From Pedobacter sp. ASV28 (GTDB taxonomy: Bacteria; Bacteroidota; Bacteroidia; Sphingobacteriales; Sphingobacteriaceae), in NCBI RefSeq assembly GCF_016428855.1, contig NZ_JAELTN010000033.1:1-58744 (forward strand): a stretch of 58,744 nucleotides of DNA, given 5' to 3'. Shown piece by piece: positions 1 through 9,350 of this stretch; the stretch's first letter is position 1, and every line of letters starts with the position of its first letter. The position numbers and the translations under genes are program-made. The notes under the pieces were generated by a model. That model made no database searches. It was not told the DNA's origin and saw only the letters and a program-made list of their open reading frames with translations.

Positions 1-59
1 CCCCCGAGATCTACACTATGGCTCGATCGTCGGCAGCGTCAGATGTGTATAAGAGACAG
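1..59. other. Illumina Nextera adapter (not genomic)
   Basis: The bases match the end of the P5 flow-cell sequence (CGAGATCTACAC), a 10-base segment TATGGCTCGA in the i5 index position, TCGTCGGCAGCGTC, and the transposase mosaic end AGATGTGTATAAGAGACAG, which ends at 59. Genomic sequence starts at 60. Read on the minus strand the adapter gives the residues LLYTSDAADD, a familiar contamination artefact. The segment must be trimmed, and it means the left contig end is a library artefact rather than a biological boundary. Confidence 0.98.
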
Positions 60-430
60 GAACCAAAAGAAACTCCTGAACAAGTCGGTTTCTGTGAATC
101 GTAAATTGAAACTTTTTCCATGTGTCCGCATCGTGTGCAATAGTGCCACCGTGGAAATCTTACGAATGGAATCTTCAATGATGGATTTGTAATTCCTGGT
201 CCGGGGTCTCTGAAATCAGGCGGTAATCTGAATTCTTTTACGCCTAACCTTTTTGCTAATCGTTCTTCGGTTACTTTAAATTCATCCAACTCAGAAATTG
301 TTCTGAATTTTTCTTCCCACATGTCAAGTCCGACAACCATCAATGATTCATCCTTTGGAAAGTTTATCATCTGTCCAACTCCCCAGGGAGAAATTAACTG
401 TGACCTTCTTATTGGTTTTTTAGCTGGCAT
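60..430 (-). CDS. drmB: DISARM protein DrmB, N-terminal fragment (DUF1998 family)
   Basis: About 123 genuine N-terminal residues remain; the open frame runs on into adapter and the true 3' part is missing. The start MPAKKPIRRSQLISPWGVGQ fits the DrmB N-terminus (IRRSQLI.PfGvG), followed by LPPDFR and FPRWHYCTRCGHM, the first half of a zinc ribbon. DrmB is a DUF1998 protein that works with the DrmA helicase in DISARM anti-phage defence. The start lies 3 nt after the drmA stop, so the two are one transcript. The fragment is too short to judge function. Confidence 0.85.
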
Positions 431-433
431 ATT

Positions 434-3400
434 TTAGTTGTCAATGTTTAAGTATTCTGCCGGAATAACATACGCTTCACAAGTTGAATCAACATTTCTC
501 ATTGATGTTGGCGTTGACCATGCTCTTGCCTTTATGTCTTCTGATGGATTTGTTCCAGCCGGATACATTAGTGGAATATTTGTTTGCTGTCCGAATGAAC
601 CATAAACAAGAGGCAATTCATTTTTCCAGTAGTCCAGTTTTTCTTCAATAAGTTCCAATGTCTTTTCGTATTCTTCATCGTCAATCAAATGAACTCTGTC
701 AAAAATTATTTGAGTTACTCTTTCAATAATTTCTTTTTGAGGAAAAGGTCTTGGCGTGATTGAACTTTGGTCTGTTGAATAAAATCTAACCAACCCAACT
801 AAGATTGCATGCAACGCTCTTTCTCTTGCCGGTGCTGAAAAAGGAGTAACGCTTGTCGGTTCAACCTTGCTGTAAATTTTTGAATGGTATTCCTGGAAAT
901 GTTCAAAGTGTGAACGGTCTCTTGGCTTTGAACAGTTGTAAATGGTAAAGACAAGCCCAGGACCTTTCTTTGAACGACCAACACGGCTTGTTGCCTGAAT
1001 GTATTCGGAAGTTGTTTTTGGTTGCCCGATTACCGTCATTAAGCCTAGTCGTGGAATGTCAACGCCTACTGAAATCATGTTTGTTGCAAGGCAAACATCA
1101 ACCGGATATTCTGATTTATTTCCTGTCCATGATTTTGAAAGTTGCTCTAGGTATTCAGGAATATCATTGCTGTTGATACGGCTTGTGAGTTCAATATCAC
1201 GATTGATAAATCTTCTTTCATCACCTTTGATTGCCTTCCGAATCCAAATTGAATTCATGTATTCCCGTATGTCTGCACGAATGAGTGTAGCGGCATGACC
1301 TAATTCCCGAATACTGTTGAAGTAAGTCAATGCAGTCCAGTAAGGGTCTCTTTCTTTTTCATCAGCAACCGGAATTGATTTTACAGCTTGAAGTAATGCA
1401 GAAATAACTCTTACTTGTGCGGTTGCATGAGAAGGTAATGCAGATGCAAATATGCCCGTATATATTCTTCCTGTGCTTGTTGTGTCCTCGTATGCAAAGA
1501 ACGAATCACCTGCACCTAAACATTGTGCAGGGAAAATGTTTACATTGCCTGTGCCTCTGCCATAAAGCGAATTGATTTGTTCCTTGGCTCTGCTGATTGT
1601 TGCTGACGAAGCAATAATTTTTGGTTTTACATTGTTTGCCGTGCAGAGTTCTTCAATCATTGTTTCATACAAACCTACCATAGAACCCAACGGACCTGAA
1701 ATCAAATGCAACTCGTCTTGGATAATAAGTTCGGGTGGAGAAAACGGTCTTTCATTTCCCCTGAAACCAAAAAGTGTTTTTGCTTCCGGTCTCCATGTCA
1801 GCATTGCAAACTTGTCAACTGTTCCGATTAAGAGTGTTGGTGGATTGTCATAAATATCTTCGTCAATAACAACCAATGGCAAATTGTAATCAGGTTTTGA
1901 AAAATCACATTGCTGATTGTCGCACTGATATACAATTGTTTCTTTCGTTCCAACTTTTCTCCTCTTGTAGCCCTTCACCTTGTTTGTTCTCGCTTCTTTC
2001 AAATAACCCATTTGAGAACCGCACCAAGGACATTTCAGAACAATGAAAGGGTTTTCTTCTTCTCTGCCTTGTTCCATTATCTGAAATGCTTTTTTCGCTG
2101 CATCTCTTTTGTTCGGTGTCAATTCGCCAACCCAAAGTCCAATTGAAATTCTTGCTGTTCCTAATTCTTCCTCGTTCTCTTTTCTGATTTTATCACAAGC
2201 ACAAATCAAAGCTGCTGCCCTTTGAAATTGTTGTGCTGTCAGTAGTCGTAATGTATAACGCATCAGCACAGTTGTACCTGAATCATTCTTGTCCTTCAAT
2301 CTTTTCATAAAAATTGTAAACGCTGACAAACCCAGATATGCTTCTGTTTTTCCTCCGCCTGTCGGAAACCAAATCAAGTCAACCATTTCTCTGTCTGCAT
2401 GGTTTGCATCCAACATTGCATTCAAGTTCATCAGTATGAAAGCAAGCTGAAACGGTCTCCACGCTCCAAGCCCTAGTTTCCACGTTGAACTATTATTGAT
2501 GTCAGGAATGACTGCATTTTTCAAACCTGTGATGCTACCTTTATCAAGAATCCAGTTTCTTGTTTCAATGCTGTAATGAAGTTGCTGTAAAAGCATTGCA
2601 CGATTCATCAACCTGAAAGCACGATTGACTTTTTCATTGCTGTTCAAAATAGCAACGCCTTCATTCATTCGTTGCAAACACAATCGGCAACTTTCAATGT
2701 GCCGCAAAGCGGTTTCAAGAAGTTCATCTTCCAATTCAGTATTTGCAATTTCTTCCTGTTGGTTTATCCATGCCTCGTATTCTGAATTCAGCTTGACAAG
2801 ATTTGCCGTAATATCTTTGTCTGACAAATCACTCAGGTCAAACATTTTCAGTTCAACACTTTTTAATTCATTCGGAACGATGGGTTTTATTTCATAAACT
2901 GGAATTGCCTCCGTTATGATTGAATTTGTGAATTCAATATCGTTGTCGTTCCATGATGGCGAGCAACCGTGTCCAACTGCAAAAGTTTTTTTCTTCCTGA
3001 ATAACAGCAGATTTGATTTCTCATCATCTTTATCGGTTTTGGATGCTGCTGCTTTGTAAGGGCAAAAACATTTTTCGGTTGCACTAACTGAAAACGAAAC
3101 TTGGAAAAAACAATCTTCATTCCTGATATTCTCTACTCCTCCGATATGCAGATTTATCAAAGTGAATGTGAGCAGATGAATGTTTCTGCCAGTTTCATTT
3201 CCGTGAGTTCTGTTGCGGATATTCAGTTTAAGATTTATTTTATTTCCGTTTTTGTCAACAAGGGCTTTATCAATGTTTTTTCCTAGCTGTGTTGGAATTT
3301 CATTTGCAGCCAAAACAAATTCTTGGTCAAGTGAAGTTCTGTAATATGCTTTTCGTGTTACTGTGGTAGCATCCTCCTTCTGATAACTGTATTCCTTGAT

Positions 3401-3799
3401 TTGATAAATTCCAACATTGACTTTAACAGCAAAACCGTCTTTAGGGATTTTTGTAAAGCAACTGAAGCCCATTGCGGATGGTAGAAAAGAATTTGCAAGC
3501 CCAATTTCTTCTTCAAAGTCCTCTGCCATGTCAACAGGAGCTTTGCTGTCCTCTGCAGTTACAGGGTCATCAACTTCTTTCTTTTCATCTTCCAGTTTTT
3601 CCAAAACCTTTTCTTCTTCGGTTGAAGTGGAATCAAGTTTTTCAATTGTGGCTGCTCTTGGAAATAATACACCTGCACCATATCTCAATCGTGGCGGTTC
3701 ATTCAATAAAATTTCTTCTCCGTTCTCCTGTATGTGTGGTTTCACAGGGTCGGGGCCAATCAATTCTTTCTTTATAAATTTAAGAATATCATTTCTCAT
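434..3799 (-). CDS. drmA: DISARM helicase DrmA
   Basis: A 1121-aa SF2-type helicase. The N-terminus (residues 1-50: DILKFIKKELIGPDP, then EPPRLRYGAGVLFPR) is typical of DrmA. Walker A is WFPTGGGKTEAY near residue 480, a Cys4 zinc ribbon (CPWCG...CDNQQCDF) lies near 595-635, a DE-box is IIQDELHLISGPLGS near 696, and motif VI is QATSRVGRSKKGPG near 938. In DISARM, DrmA and DrmB form a DNA-binding complex needed to block incoming phage DNA. It starts 1 nt after the upstream helicase gene stops, which implies translational coupling. The gene looks intact. DrmA identity is strong from family features; the DISARM subtype is less certain because the locus is cut. Confidence 0.9.
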   Translation of the reverse strand: MRNDILKFIKKELIGPDPVKPHIQENGEEILLNEPPRLRYGAGVLFPRAATIEKLDSTSTEEEKVLEKLEDEKKEVDDPVTAEDSKAPVDMAEDFEEEIGLANSFLPSAMGFSCFTKIPKDGFAVKVNVGIYQIKEYSYQKEDATTVTRKAYYRTSLDQEFVLAANEIPTQLGKNIDKALVDKNGNKINLKLNIRNRTHGNETGRNIHLLTFTLINLHIGGVENIRNEDCFFQVSFSVSATEKCFCPYKAAASKTDKDDEKSNLLLFRKKKTFAVGHGCSPSWNDNDIEFTNSIITEAIPVYEIKPIVPNELKSVELKMFDLSDLSDKDITANLVKLNSEYEAWINQQEEIANTELEDELLETALRHIESCRLCLQRMNEGVAILNSNEKVNRAFRLMNRAMLLQQLHYSIETRNWILDKGSITGLKNAVIPDINNSSTWKLGLGAWRPFQLAFILMNLNAMLDANHADREMVDLIWFPTGGGKTEAYLGLSAFTIFMKRLKDKNDSGTTVLMRYTLRLLTAQQFQRAAALICACDKIRKENEEELGTARISIGLWVGELTPNKRDAAKKAFQIMEQGREEENPFIVLKCPWCGSQMGYLKEARTNKVKGYKRRKVGTKETIVYQCDNQQCDFSKPDYNLPLVVIDEDIYDNPPTLLIGTVDKFAMLTWRPEAKTLFGFRGNERPFSPPELIIQDELHLISGPLGSMVGLYETMIEELCTANNVKPKIIASSATISRAKEQINSLYGRGTGNVNIFPAQCLGAGDSFFAYEDTTSTGRIYTGIFASALPSHATAQVRVISALLQAVKSIPVADEKERDPYWTALTYFNSIRELGHAATLIRADIREYMNSIWIRKAIKGDERRFINRDIELTSRINSNDIPEYLEQLSKSWTGNKSEYPVDVCLATNMISVGVDIPRLGLMTVIGQPKTTSEYIQATSRVGRSKKGPGLVFTIYNCSKPRDRSHFEHFQEYHSKIYSKVEPTSVTPFSAPARERALHAILVGLVRFYSTDQSSITPRPFPQKEIIERVTQIIFDRVHLIDDEEYEKTLELIEEKLDYWKNELPLVYGSFGQQTNIPLMYPAGTNPSEDIKARAWSTPTSMRNVDSTCEAYVIPAEYLNIDN

Positions 3800-3800
3800 A

Positions 3801-5537
3801 CTAATTGAGTTTTCGTTTTAGAATTTCCCTGTATTCATTCCTCATCTTCTCTGAAATGAAAAGTATCAAACCATATCTTGCTCTACTCATACCTACATAT
3901 AATAATGACTTTGCAATTTCACTCGACAAATCTTCGATGTCCGTTATCAATATGTAATTACCCTCCATGCCTTTGTAGGATTGAACTGTTGCAAAACCAT
4001 AAAAAGTTTGTGCCGGACAAATCTCATTGTTATTTTTTATTTCTCTGATTGTAAAACCTGAAGCAGAATAAGAACATGAGCTTTCAAATTTTCTTGGTGA
4101 AATTATCACCAACTCATTTAGAGGAAGTTTGATTGATGAAAGTTTTTGAAGTTGCTGCGCAAGCAAAGTTTTCTGATGTGTATCATCAGTGTAGAAAATG
4201 TATTCAACTGGAATTCCTTCGAGATGCTCCAACAAAAACGGTGGTTGCTCAAAACCCGAAATCAAACAGGTTTCCTCTCCGACTTGTTTTGTGTTACGGC
4301 AATTGATGGTTAAAAGGTGTCTTGAATAATTTCCAAATCTTTTTACGAGGTCTAACATTTCTTTTTCTGAAAGCTGTGCATAAATTGCTTGCCTCTCAAA
4401 GTCACCAAATATTTCCCAATTACCATTTGCTAAACCTCCCTCAACCATTGAATCAAATAGGTTCAGATATTCTTCTCTGATTAAGTCCTGACCTTCATCT
4501 ATTATTAACTTATCAAACTTCTTACTTATCCCTTTTTGATAAATGTCTTTTAGTAGGGTCGGCAAATATTTACTGTAAAAATCCTGTTTATTGTCCTGTG
4601 ATTTGTCATAGTCAAATCCTTTGGATTGCTCAAACAAAAAGCCATGTAAACTTGAAACAGTGATTTTATCTTTCCATTCTTCAACCTGCTTTTGCATCCA
4701 TTCACCAATTAATCGGTTATAGCAGGTAAGGAAAACCGTTTTGCCTTCTGCTGCTGCTCTCACCGCTGATTCAATTGCAATCATTGTCTTACCTGTGCCC
4801 GCACTTCCTTGTGTAACACTTCTGTCATTCAGTTGAATCGAATCAAGTATTCTGTATTGCTCCTCTGTGTATTTTTTAACTTCCTTATCAAACTCCGCTA
4901 ATCGTTCTTTTACTGTTCGCACTCTTTCAAAATCTCCTCTCAAAAAATCACAAAGCGAATTCAAATCATTTTTATCAGGCAAAGAATCCTTTTCAGAAAA
5001 CCATCTTTGCCCCTTATGCTTTTGAATGAACTTCTGAACTAAATTCTTAAAAAAACTTTCTGTTACGCTTTGGATTGAATCTTTGTCAAGTATCTGCCAT
5101 GATTCATACTCAACACTGTGCTTGTCAAAACTTATGTGGGGGAATGCACAAAAAAAACCGGATAAGATTTTTGTGAACTTATGTCCTTTGCCAAATTCTT
5201 TTTCAATTGCGGAACGCAAAGAAAACATTGCGTCTCTTGCTTGGTTGAACGGACTTTTGTTCTTGTTTACATTTCCATGCCTGTCTATGAAATGCCAAAC
5301 TCCGTCAATACATTTTACATCACCACCTTTCACTTCCATTACAAAAATTCCACCTCCTGGAATCAGAATCAAAAAATCAATTTCACCATACAGGCGTATT
5401 GTGTGTTGTGAAAGGTTCAGTGAGTGCAGCACAATCCAATCTTTAGCGAAAGAATTGTTTTTGAGAATTTCAAAAATCATTTTCTCGCCTGTGCTTTTGC
5501 AATTCCTGTCTATATATGGTGGTAATAGTTTCGCCAT
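3801..5537 (-). CDS. NERD nuclease-domain / UvrD-like helicase fusion
   Basis: A 578-aa protein. Residues about 10-130 form a NERD nuclease-related domain (GEIDFLILIPGGGIFVMEVKGG region, with the D...E-x-K spacing of restriction-like nucleases). Residues about 235-575 form an SF1 helicase: Walker A GSAGTGKTMIA near 245, Walker B LIIDEGQDL near 347, and C-terminal motifs SYKGMEG and LYVGMSRAR. Its ATG overlaps the stop of the upstream drmE-like gene by one base (TAATG) and it ends 1 nt before drmA, so it is an integral operon member. NERD-UvrD proteins recur in defence loci, but this one is not among the canonical DISARM subunits. It probably acts on DNA; the substrate is unknown. Confidence 0.85.
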   Translation of the reverse strand: MAKLLPPYIDRNCKSTGEKMIFEILKNNSFAKDWIVLHSLNLSQHTIRLYGEIDFLILIPGGGIFVMEVKGGDVKCIDGVWHFIDRHGNVNKNKSPFNQARDAMFSLRSAIEKEFGKGHKFTKILSGFFCAFPHISFDKHSVEYESWQILDKDSIQSVTESFFKNLVQKFIQKHKGQRWFSEKDSLPDKNDLNSLCDFLRGDFERVRTVKERLAEFDKEVKKYTEEQYRILDSIQLNDRSVTQGSAGTGKTMIAIESAVRAAAEGKTVFLTCYNRLIGEWMQKQVEEWKDKITVSSLHGFLFEQSKGFDYDKSQDNKQDFYSKYLPTLLKDIYQKGISKKFDKLIIDEGQDLIREEYLNLFDSMVEGGLANGNWEIFGDFERQAIYAQLSEKEMLDLVKRFGNYSRHLLTINCRNTKQVGEETCLISGFEQPPFLLEHLEGIPVEYIFYTDDTHQKTLLAQQLQKLSSIKLPLNELVIISPRKFESSCSYSASGFTIREIKNNNEICPAQTFYGFATVQSYKGMEGNYILITDIEDLSSEIAKSLLYVGMSRARYGLILFISEKMRNEYREILKRKLN

Positions 5538-8035
5538 TATATAATATCTTTTTGCAGTAATCTGTTTATATATCGTCCGTCAATATTCTCCCACTTATCT
5601 GAAATATCAGTTATTTTCAAAACCGTTATACTTCCTAGGTCTTCTATCACTATTGTATTATTTACAATCGAACTATCTGCAAATTCATGAATTTTTGATT
5701 TGATTTTTTTTATAATAGCATCTGCCGCTTTCATCCTCCATCCGGTCATTTTCCTAATGGCCTCCCTCACTGTAATTATATTATCGTTCAAAAGGTCTGA
5801 ATTAGTTAATAAAGCGATACTAATTAAATCTGAATCATCATCAGGCCCGATTCTGTTTTCATCCTGTAACCAAGTTTTGATAGTAATTTCATGTTTTTTG
5901 CAATCATGTTCCCGTAAATCCTCAATCAGTTTTTTGAAGTCATTACCTATTGAGACGAAGTATTCTTTCAGTAAATTTTTCCAGAGGTTAGTCCATTTTT
6001 TCACTGCGGTTAAATCTTCATGAGTAGTGTTTTTTTCGACCAACTCCGCCAGAATATCTCTGTCGGTGTTTATTAAAGCAATTATATCACCTGTTTTTAA
6101 TGCTTCTGCTGTTTTTCTGTAATAACGTGTATTGTCTTTTTGACCTTCGATTAAGTCATTTATAACAAGTAATTTGTGTGATTCACTGGCATAAATGAAA
6201 GAGTCATTTTCAAAATCAATCCGTTTTGCTTTGACACTGTCAGCTATATTTCCGGTCAATTTGTATCTGGAATACTGGACATTGTCAAGTTTTAATTCAA
6301 ATTCCAGAATATCAAACTGACTTCCAGAAGTCGTTTCAATACCTTCATCGGATGAATATAAATCCTCAAACCCTTTTGATTCTGCAGAATATTCCGGTGA
6401 ACGGATACCATCCCTAGTGATAGTTGATTTTACATTCTCGCTGTATTTTCTGTTTCGCCTTTGCAGAGAGTTGTAATAATTATTTTCAAACTGATAAAAT
6501 AAAAGAGTGAGTTCGGAAAACAGAAATGAAGAAAAAATCTTGTTTAGGTTTTTCGACTTTGCCCATCCCGTGATTATAGCTTTCACGGGTTGACTACTAA
6601 GCATATTGTCATTCATATCTGTAAGAGATATTACCTTTGTATTGTATAGGTTTTCAGCTAAAAAATTTCTGAGCGCCTGTACTTCATCTGCCGTCGGGCA
6701 AATGATGTAGTCATAGTTGTGCTGACTAATCAGTGTTTGCAACTTTGTGCATTTCTCTGATGGTTGTATTAAAAATTTTTCAATAACTGATTTCAGCAGT
6801 GAAATACTTTCTTCAATAGGTTTATGAGAATCACCTAACCACATTTTGTTTCTCTGAAACAATGTTTCAAGGTTATTTACCTTTTGATTGAGCACTGAAA
6901 TTTCACTGGAAACCGGAATATGACAAATTCTTGAAACAATATTTGTAAGTTGAATCAGATAAACTTTTAGCGCATTTAAATCATTATTGAATTCATCCTT
7001 TTCAATGGAATGAATTTTCTTAACTATGGTTTCAAGTTCTGTATTCTGGCAAACTTCTTTTATAATATTAAATATTGTGTATTTTTTCAGTTTCTTATTG
7101 AAAGCGTGAAAAGGAGAATTATTTGAATGGCAGTCAATATTTAGATTTTCTTTTGTGAAGTTGAAAAACTCAAATCCATAATTACCCATGAACTCAAAAT
7201 TTTCAATTTCTGATAAATCAGTAATCAGAATAGTTGGAATGTTTTTCACATCAATATCAGAAAAATCAGTTCCTCTTTCCTGAATAACTGTAAATCCATC
7301 AATAATAATTGCAGAAACAGGATTTTGTATTGTATATAGGGCTAGGTTTGAGAGATTATTTGAAAGTAACACAGCGGAATTATTATCAACCGTCCCATCA
7401 TTTTTTATTTTTTCTAGATGAGCATATTCTGTTAATGAAAAAGAATTGATTAAAATGTTTTTGGTCGATTTTTTAAAGTCAGCGTATTTGCCAATCAAAC
7501 ACACTTTACTTCTAATAAATTCTTTGTTGCCATGAGTATGAATACCTAATAAATTTTCTATTGGTGTCTTTACATTTGATGGTAAGACACTTTTGACGAG
7601 CTTCAACGGGGATAATCGGTTTCTGTTGTTAGGAGCTGTTTGAAGCTTTATAACATCCGAGAATTTAATGGTGATTTCCGCTCCTGATGATTCTTTTTCT
7701 GATTTTGTTTTAAAAGTTGCGCCGTTTTGTTTTATCCCAACCCATTCAACTATAGCTTTATTATTTAAAATTAATTTATCGCCCGTTTTGTAAGATTTAT
7801 AAGCTTCATAAATCTCATTTTCGAATTTTGAAAAGTCATTCTTAATAATTGATAACACATATGGAATAGAAATCCATTGTGCAATCAGTTCTTTTGCTGG
7901 CAAGACTATGCAAAGTTTGTTTGATAAATTATTAGAATAGAAATCTACAATGAGCTCTAGTATATCCATCATAACAGAAGGGGCTTTATAAGCCTCTGGC
8001 TGGTCTACATAAGAATATGAAAGTTTATCTTGCAT
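5537..8035 (-). CDS. drmE: DrmE-like DISARM protein
   Basis: An 832-aa soluble protein without a signal peptide or obvious membrane segments. The N-terminal stretch (residues 20-70: a LCIVLPAKELIAQW motif, then YKTGDKLILNNKAIVEWVGI) and the position ahead of drmA fit DrmE, the marker of class 2 DISARM. The call rests on remembered family features, size and context, not on an alignment. No catalytic motif is visible. It is the first gene of the tight drm block and overlaps the next gene by one base. AT-rich codon use matches the island rather than the right half of the contig. Otherwise it is a conserved defence protein of unknown activity. Confidence 0.6.
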   Translation of the reverse strand: MQDKLSYSYVDQPEAYKAPSVMMDILELIVDFYSNNLSNKLCIVLPAKELIAQWISIPYVLSIIKNDFSKFENEIYEAYKSYKTGDKLILNNKAIVEWVGIKQNGATFKTKSEKESSGAEITIKFSDVIKLQTAPNNRNRLSPLKLVKSVLPSNVKTPIENLLGIHTHGNKEFIRSKVCLIGKYADFKKSTKNILINSFSLTEYAHLEKIKNDGTVDNNSAVLLSNNLSNLALYTIQNPVSAIIIDGFTVIQERGTDFSDIDVKNIPTILITDLSEIENFEFMGNYGFEFFNFTKENLNIDCHSNNSPFHAFNKKLKKYTIFNIIKEVCQNTELETIVKKIHSIEKDEFNNDLNALKVYLIQLTNIVSRICHIPVSSEISVLNQKVNNLETLFQRNKMWLGDSHKPIEESISLLKSVIEKFLIQPSEKCTKLQTLISQHNYDYIICPTADEVQALRNFLAENLYNTKVISLTDMNDNMLSSQPVKAIITGWAKSKNLNKIFSSFLFSELTLLFYQFENNYYNSLQRRNRKYSENVKSTITRDGIRSPEYSAESKGFEDLYSSDEGIETTSGSQFDILEFELKLDNVQYSRYKLTGNIADSVKAKRIDFENDSFIYASESHKLLVINDLIEGQKDNTRYYRKTAEALKTGDIIALINTDRDILAELVEKNTTHEDLTAVKKWTNLWKNLLKEYFVSIGNDFKKLIEDLREHDCKKHEITIKTWLQDENRIGPDDDSDLISIALLTNSDLLNDNIITVREAIRKMTGWRMKAADAIIKKIKSKIHEFADSSIVNNTIVIEDLGSITVLKITDISDKWENIDGRYINRLLQKDII

Positions 8036-8061
8036 AGGCTCATACGTATATTTCTACGCTT

Positions 8062-8814
8062 TTAAAAATCTCCAACAATCTGTTCAGATGTTAGGATAGT
8101 TATAGATTGTAAATCTATTATACTTCTATTGAAAATTGATGAGAGGGTTTCATAAACTAATTGAATTTCTGAGGTTTCCTTAACTATTATATAGGAAATA
8201 TCTTGTAATTCAAATTTTAAAAGATAATTCTCAAGTCTTTGATTATAACCATCTTTATTAAATCGATATTTCTTATCATCGACAATAGGAGGATTCATGG
8301 CTATACTTTCCGTCTTTGGAACTAACCTCCATTCTCTTTCATCGTAAAATCTATACTTTTTATGGACAACTTCGCTACCGCGTACTAATTCTCCTTCGTA
8401 GTTTTTGGCATATAGTATTGGAGTGTGATCATCTAGGTCGATAATCTCCCCTGCTTCGTTTAAAAGGGACTCATATGCTTTCCTTAAAGAATGGCTTACG
8501 AAGGAGTTTTGATCAATGTAAAGGACTGGATTAAGTCCTTTTTCAGATGCCCATTTTTTTGATAAACCGATTCCGTAATCTCCATAGTAACCTAGGTCTC
8601 CTGTATTCCTTTTATTATAAAAATGTTTTTTATAGTCAGATATGGGAATATCACAAAATGAAACCATTCCGATTGCAGCAGTATAATTTTTGCTTCCTCT
8701 TGTTTTTAATTTCTCAGAACAATAAGAGAACTTGAAGCCGCGATTCCTTAATATGCCTAATAAGAATTCGAATTTTCTAGTATAATGTATAAGTGAGTTT
8801 GCGCTAATTGCCAT
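8062..8814 (-). CDS. AbiGi-like abortive-infection protein
   Basis: 250 aa, cytoplasmic. The N-terminus SANSLIHYTRKFEFLLGIL, the segment MVSFCDIPISDYKKH and the segment YGIGLSKKWASEKGLNPVLY match my recollection of the AbiGi antitoxin family (PF10899). AbiG systems are two-gene abortive-infection systems in which AbiGi partners a nucleotidyltransferase toxin, AbiGii. No AbiGii candidate is visible here. Instead the gene sits 26 nt upstream of the drmE-like gene and 36 nt downstream of a small membrane protein gene, all on one strand. It may therefore serve in another role within this island. Family assignment is fairly confident; function here is inferred. Confidence 0.7.
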   Translation of the reverse strand: MAISANSLIHYTRKFEFLLGILRNRGFKFSYCSEKLKTRGSKNYTAAIGMVSFCDIPISDYKKHFYNKRNTGDLGYYGDYGIGLSKKWASEKGLNPVLYIDQNSFVSHSLRKAYESLLNEAGEIIDLDDHTPILYAKNYEGELVRGSEVVHKKYRFYDEREWRLVPKTESIAMNPPIVDDKKYRFNKDGYNQRLENYLLKFELQDISYIIVKETSEIQLVYETLSSIFNRSIIDLQSITILTSEQIVGDF

Positions 8815-8850
8815 ATTTATCTAGTTTTAGTCACCTTGTTATTTTCCGAA

Positions 8851-9348
8851 TTATATTTCAACTGTTCCCTGCAAGACTTGATAAATCCTTTTCAAAACCA
8901 TCAATAGGGTGAAAATAAATTCAAAAAGGAAAAAGTATAGGAAAAAGTGTAAAATCTTAGATGAAATTATATTAGAGATTACGATGGGGGCGATAATAGC
9001 AAATATTATAAGAAGCAGAGAGTATATTGTCGTAGCACTTATGTTTGCGATTATTTGTTTAATGATAGTTTTTCGTTGATTAGTTTTAAAGAATTCTTTC
9101 GTAGACAATTCAAAGATTAACATCAGAAAATTAATTGATAGACCTACATAAATAGAAAGACCAGCAATTAAAGAGTTGGATAAATTATCATTGATACAAT
9201 AGCCGATGTAAACAAGATAACCAGAGAGTATTAGAGGGATAAAGAGAAAAAAGAGCCAATCTCTAAAGTCGGGTTTATTAGTATCACTATTGACCAACGT
9301 TCTTAAGTGATCTAAGATAATATTTGATACATCTATTTTATAGCTCAT
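8851..9348 (-). CDS. Four-helix membrane protein of the defence island
   Basis: 165 aa with four predicted transmembrane helices: about 31-50 (FFLFIPLILSGYLVYIGYCI), 61-80 (LIAGLSIYVGLSINFLMLIF), 105-125 (TIYSLLLIIFAIIAPIVIS) and 132-150 (ILHFFLYFFLFEFIFTLLMV). The N-terminus is a short cytosolic segment. I recognise no family. Its ATG lies 2 nt after the stop of the 327-aa gene, so the two are almost certainly translated as a pair. A small four-helix protein paired with a cytosolic partner of about 320 aa recalls the layout of Kiwa (KwaA/KwaB), although I cannot see sequence similarity and the gene order is reversed. Confidence 0.75.
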   Translation of the reverse strand: MSYKIDVSNIILDHLRTLVNSDTNKPDFRDWLFFLFIPLILSGYLVYIGYCINDNLSNSLIAGLSIYVGLSINFLMLIFELSTKEFFKTNQRKTIIKQIIANISATTIYSLLLIIFAIIAPIVISNIISSKILHFFLYFFLFEFIFTLLMVLKRIYQVLQGTVEI

Positions 9349-9350
9349 AA

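Noticed and set aside
11..59. C-terminal end of the first minus-strand ORF
   Set aside because: These residues are translated adapter, not protein.
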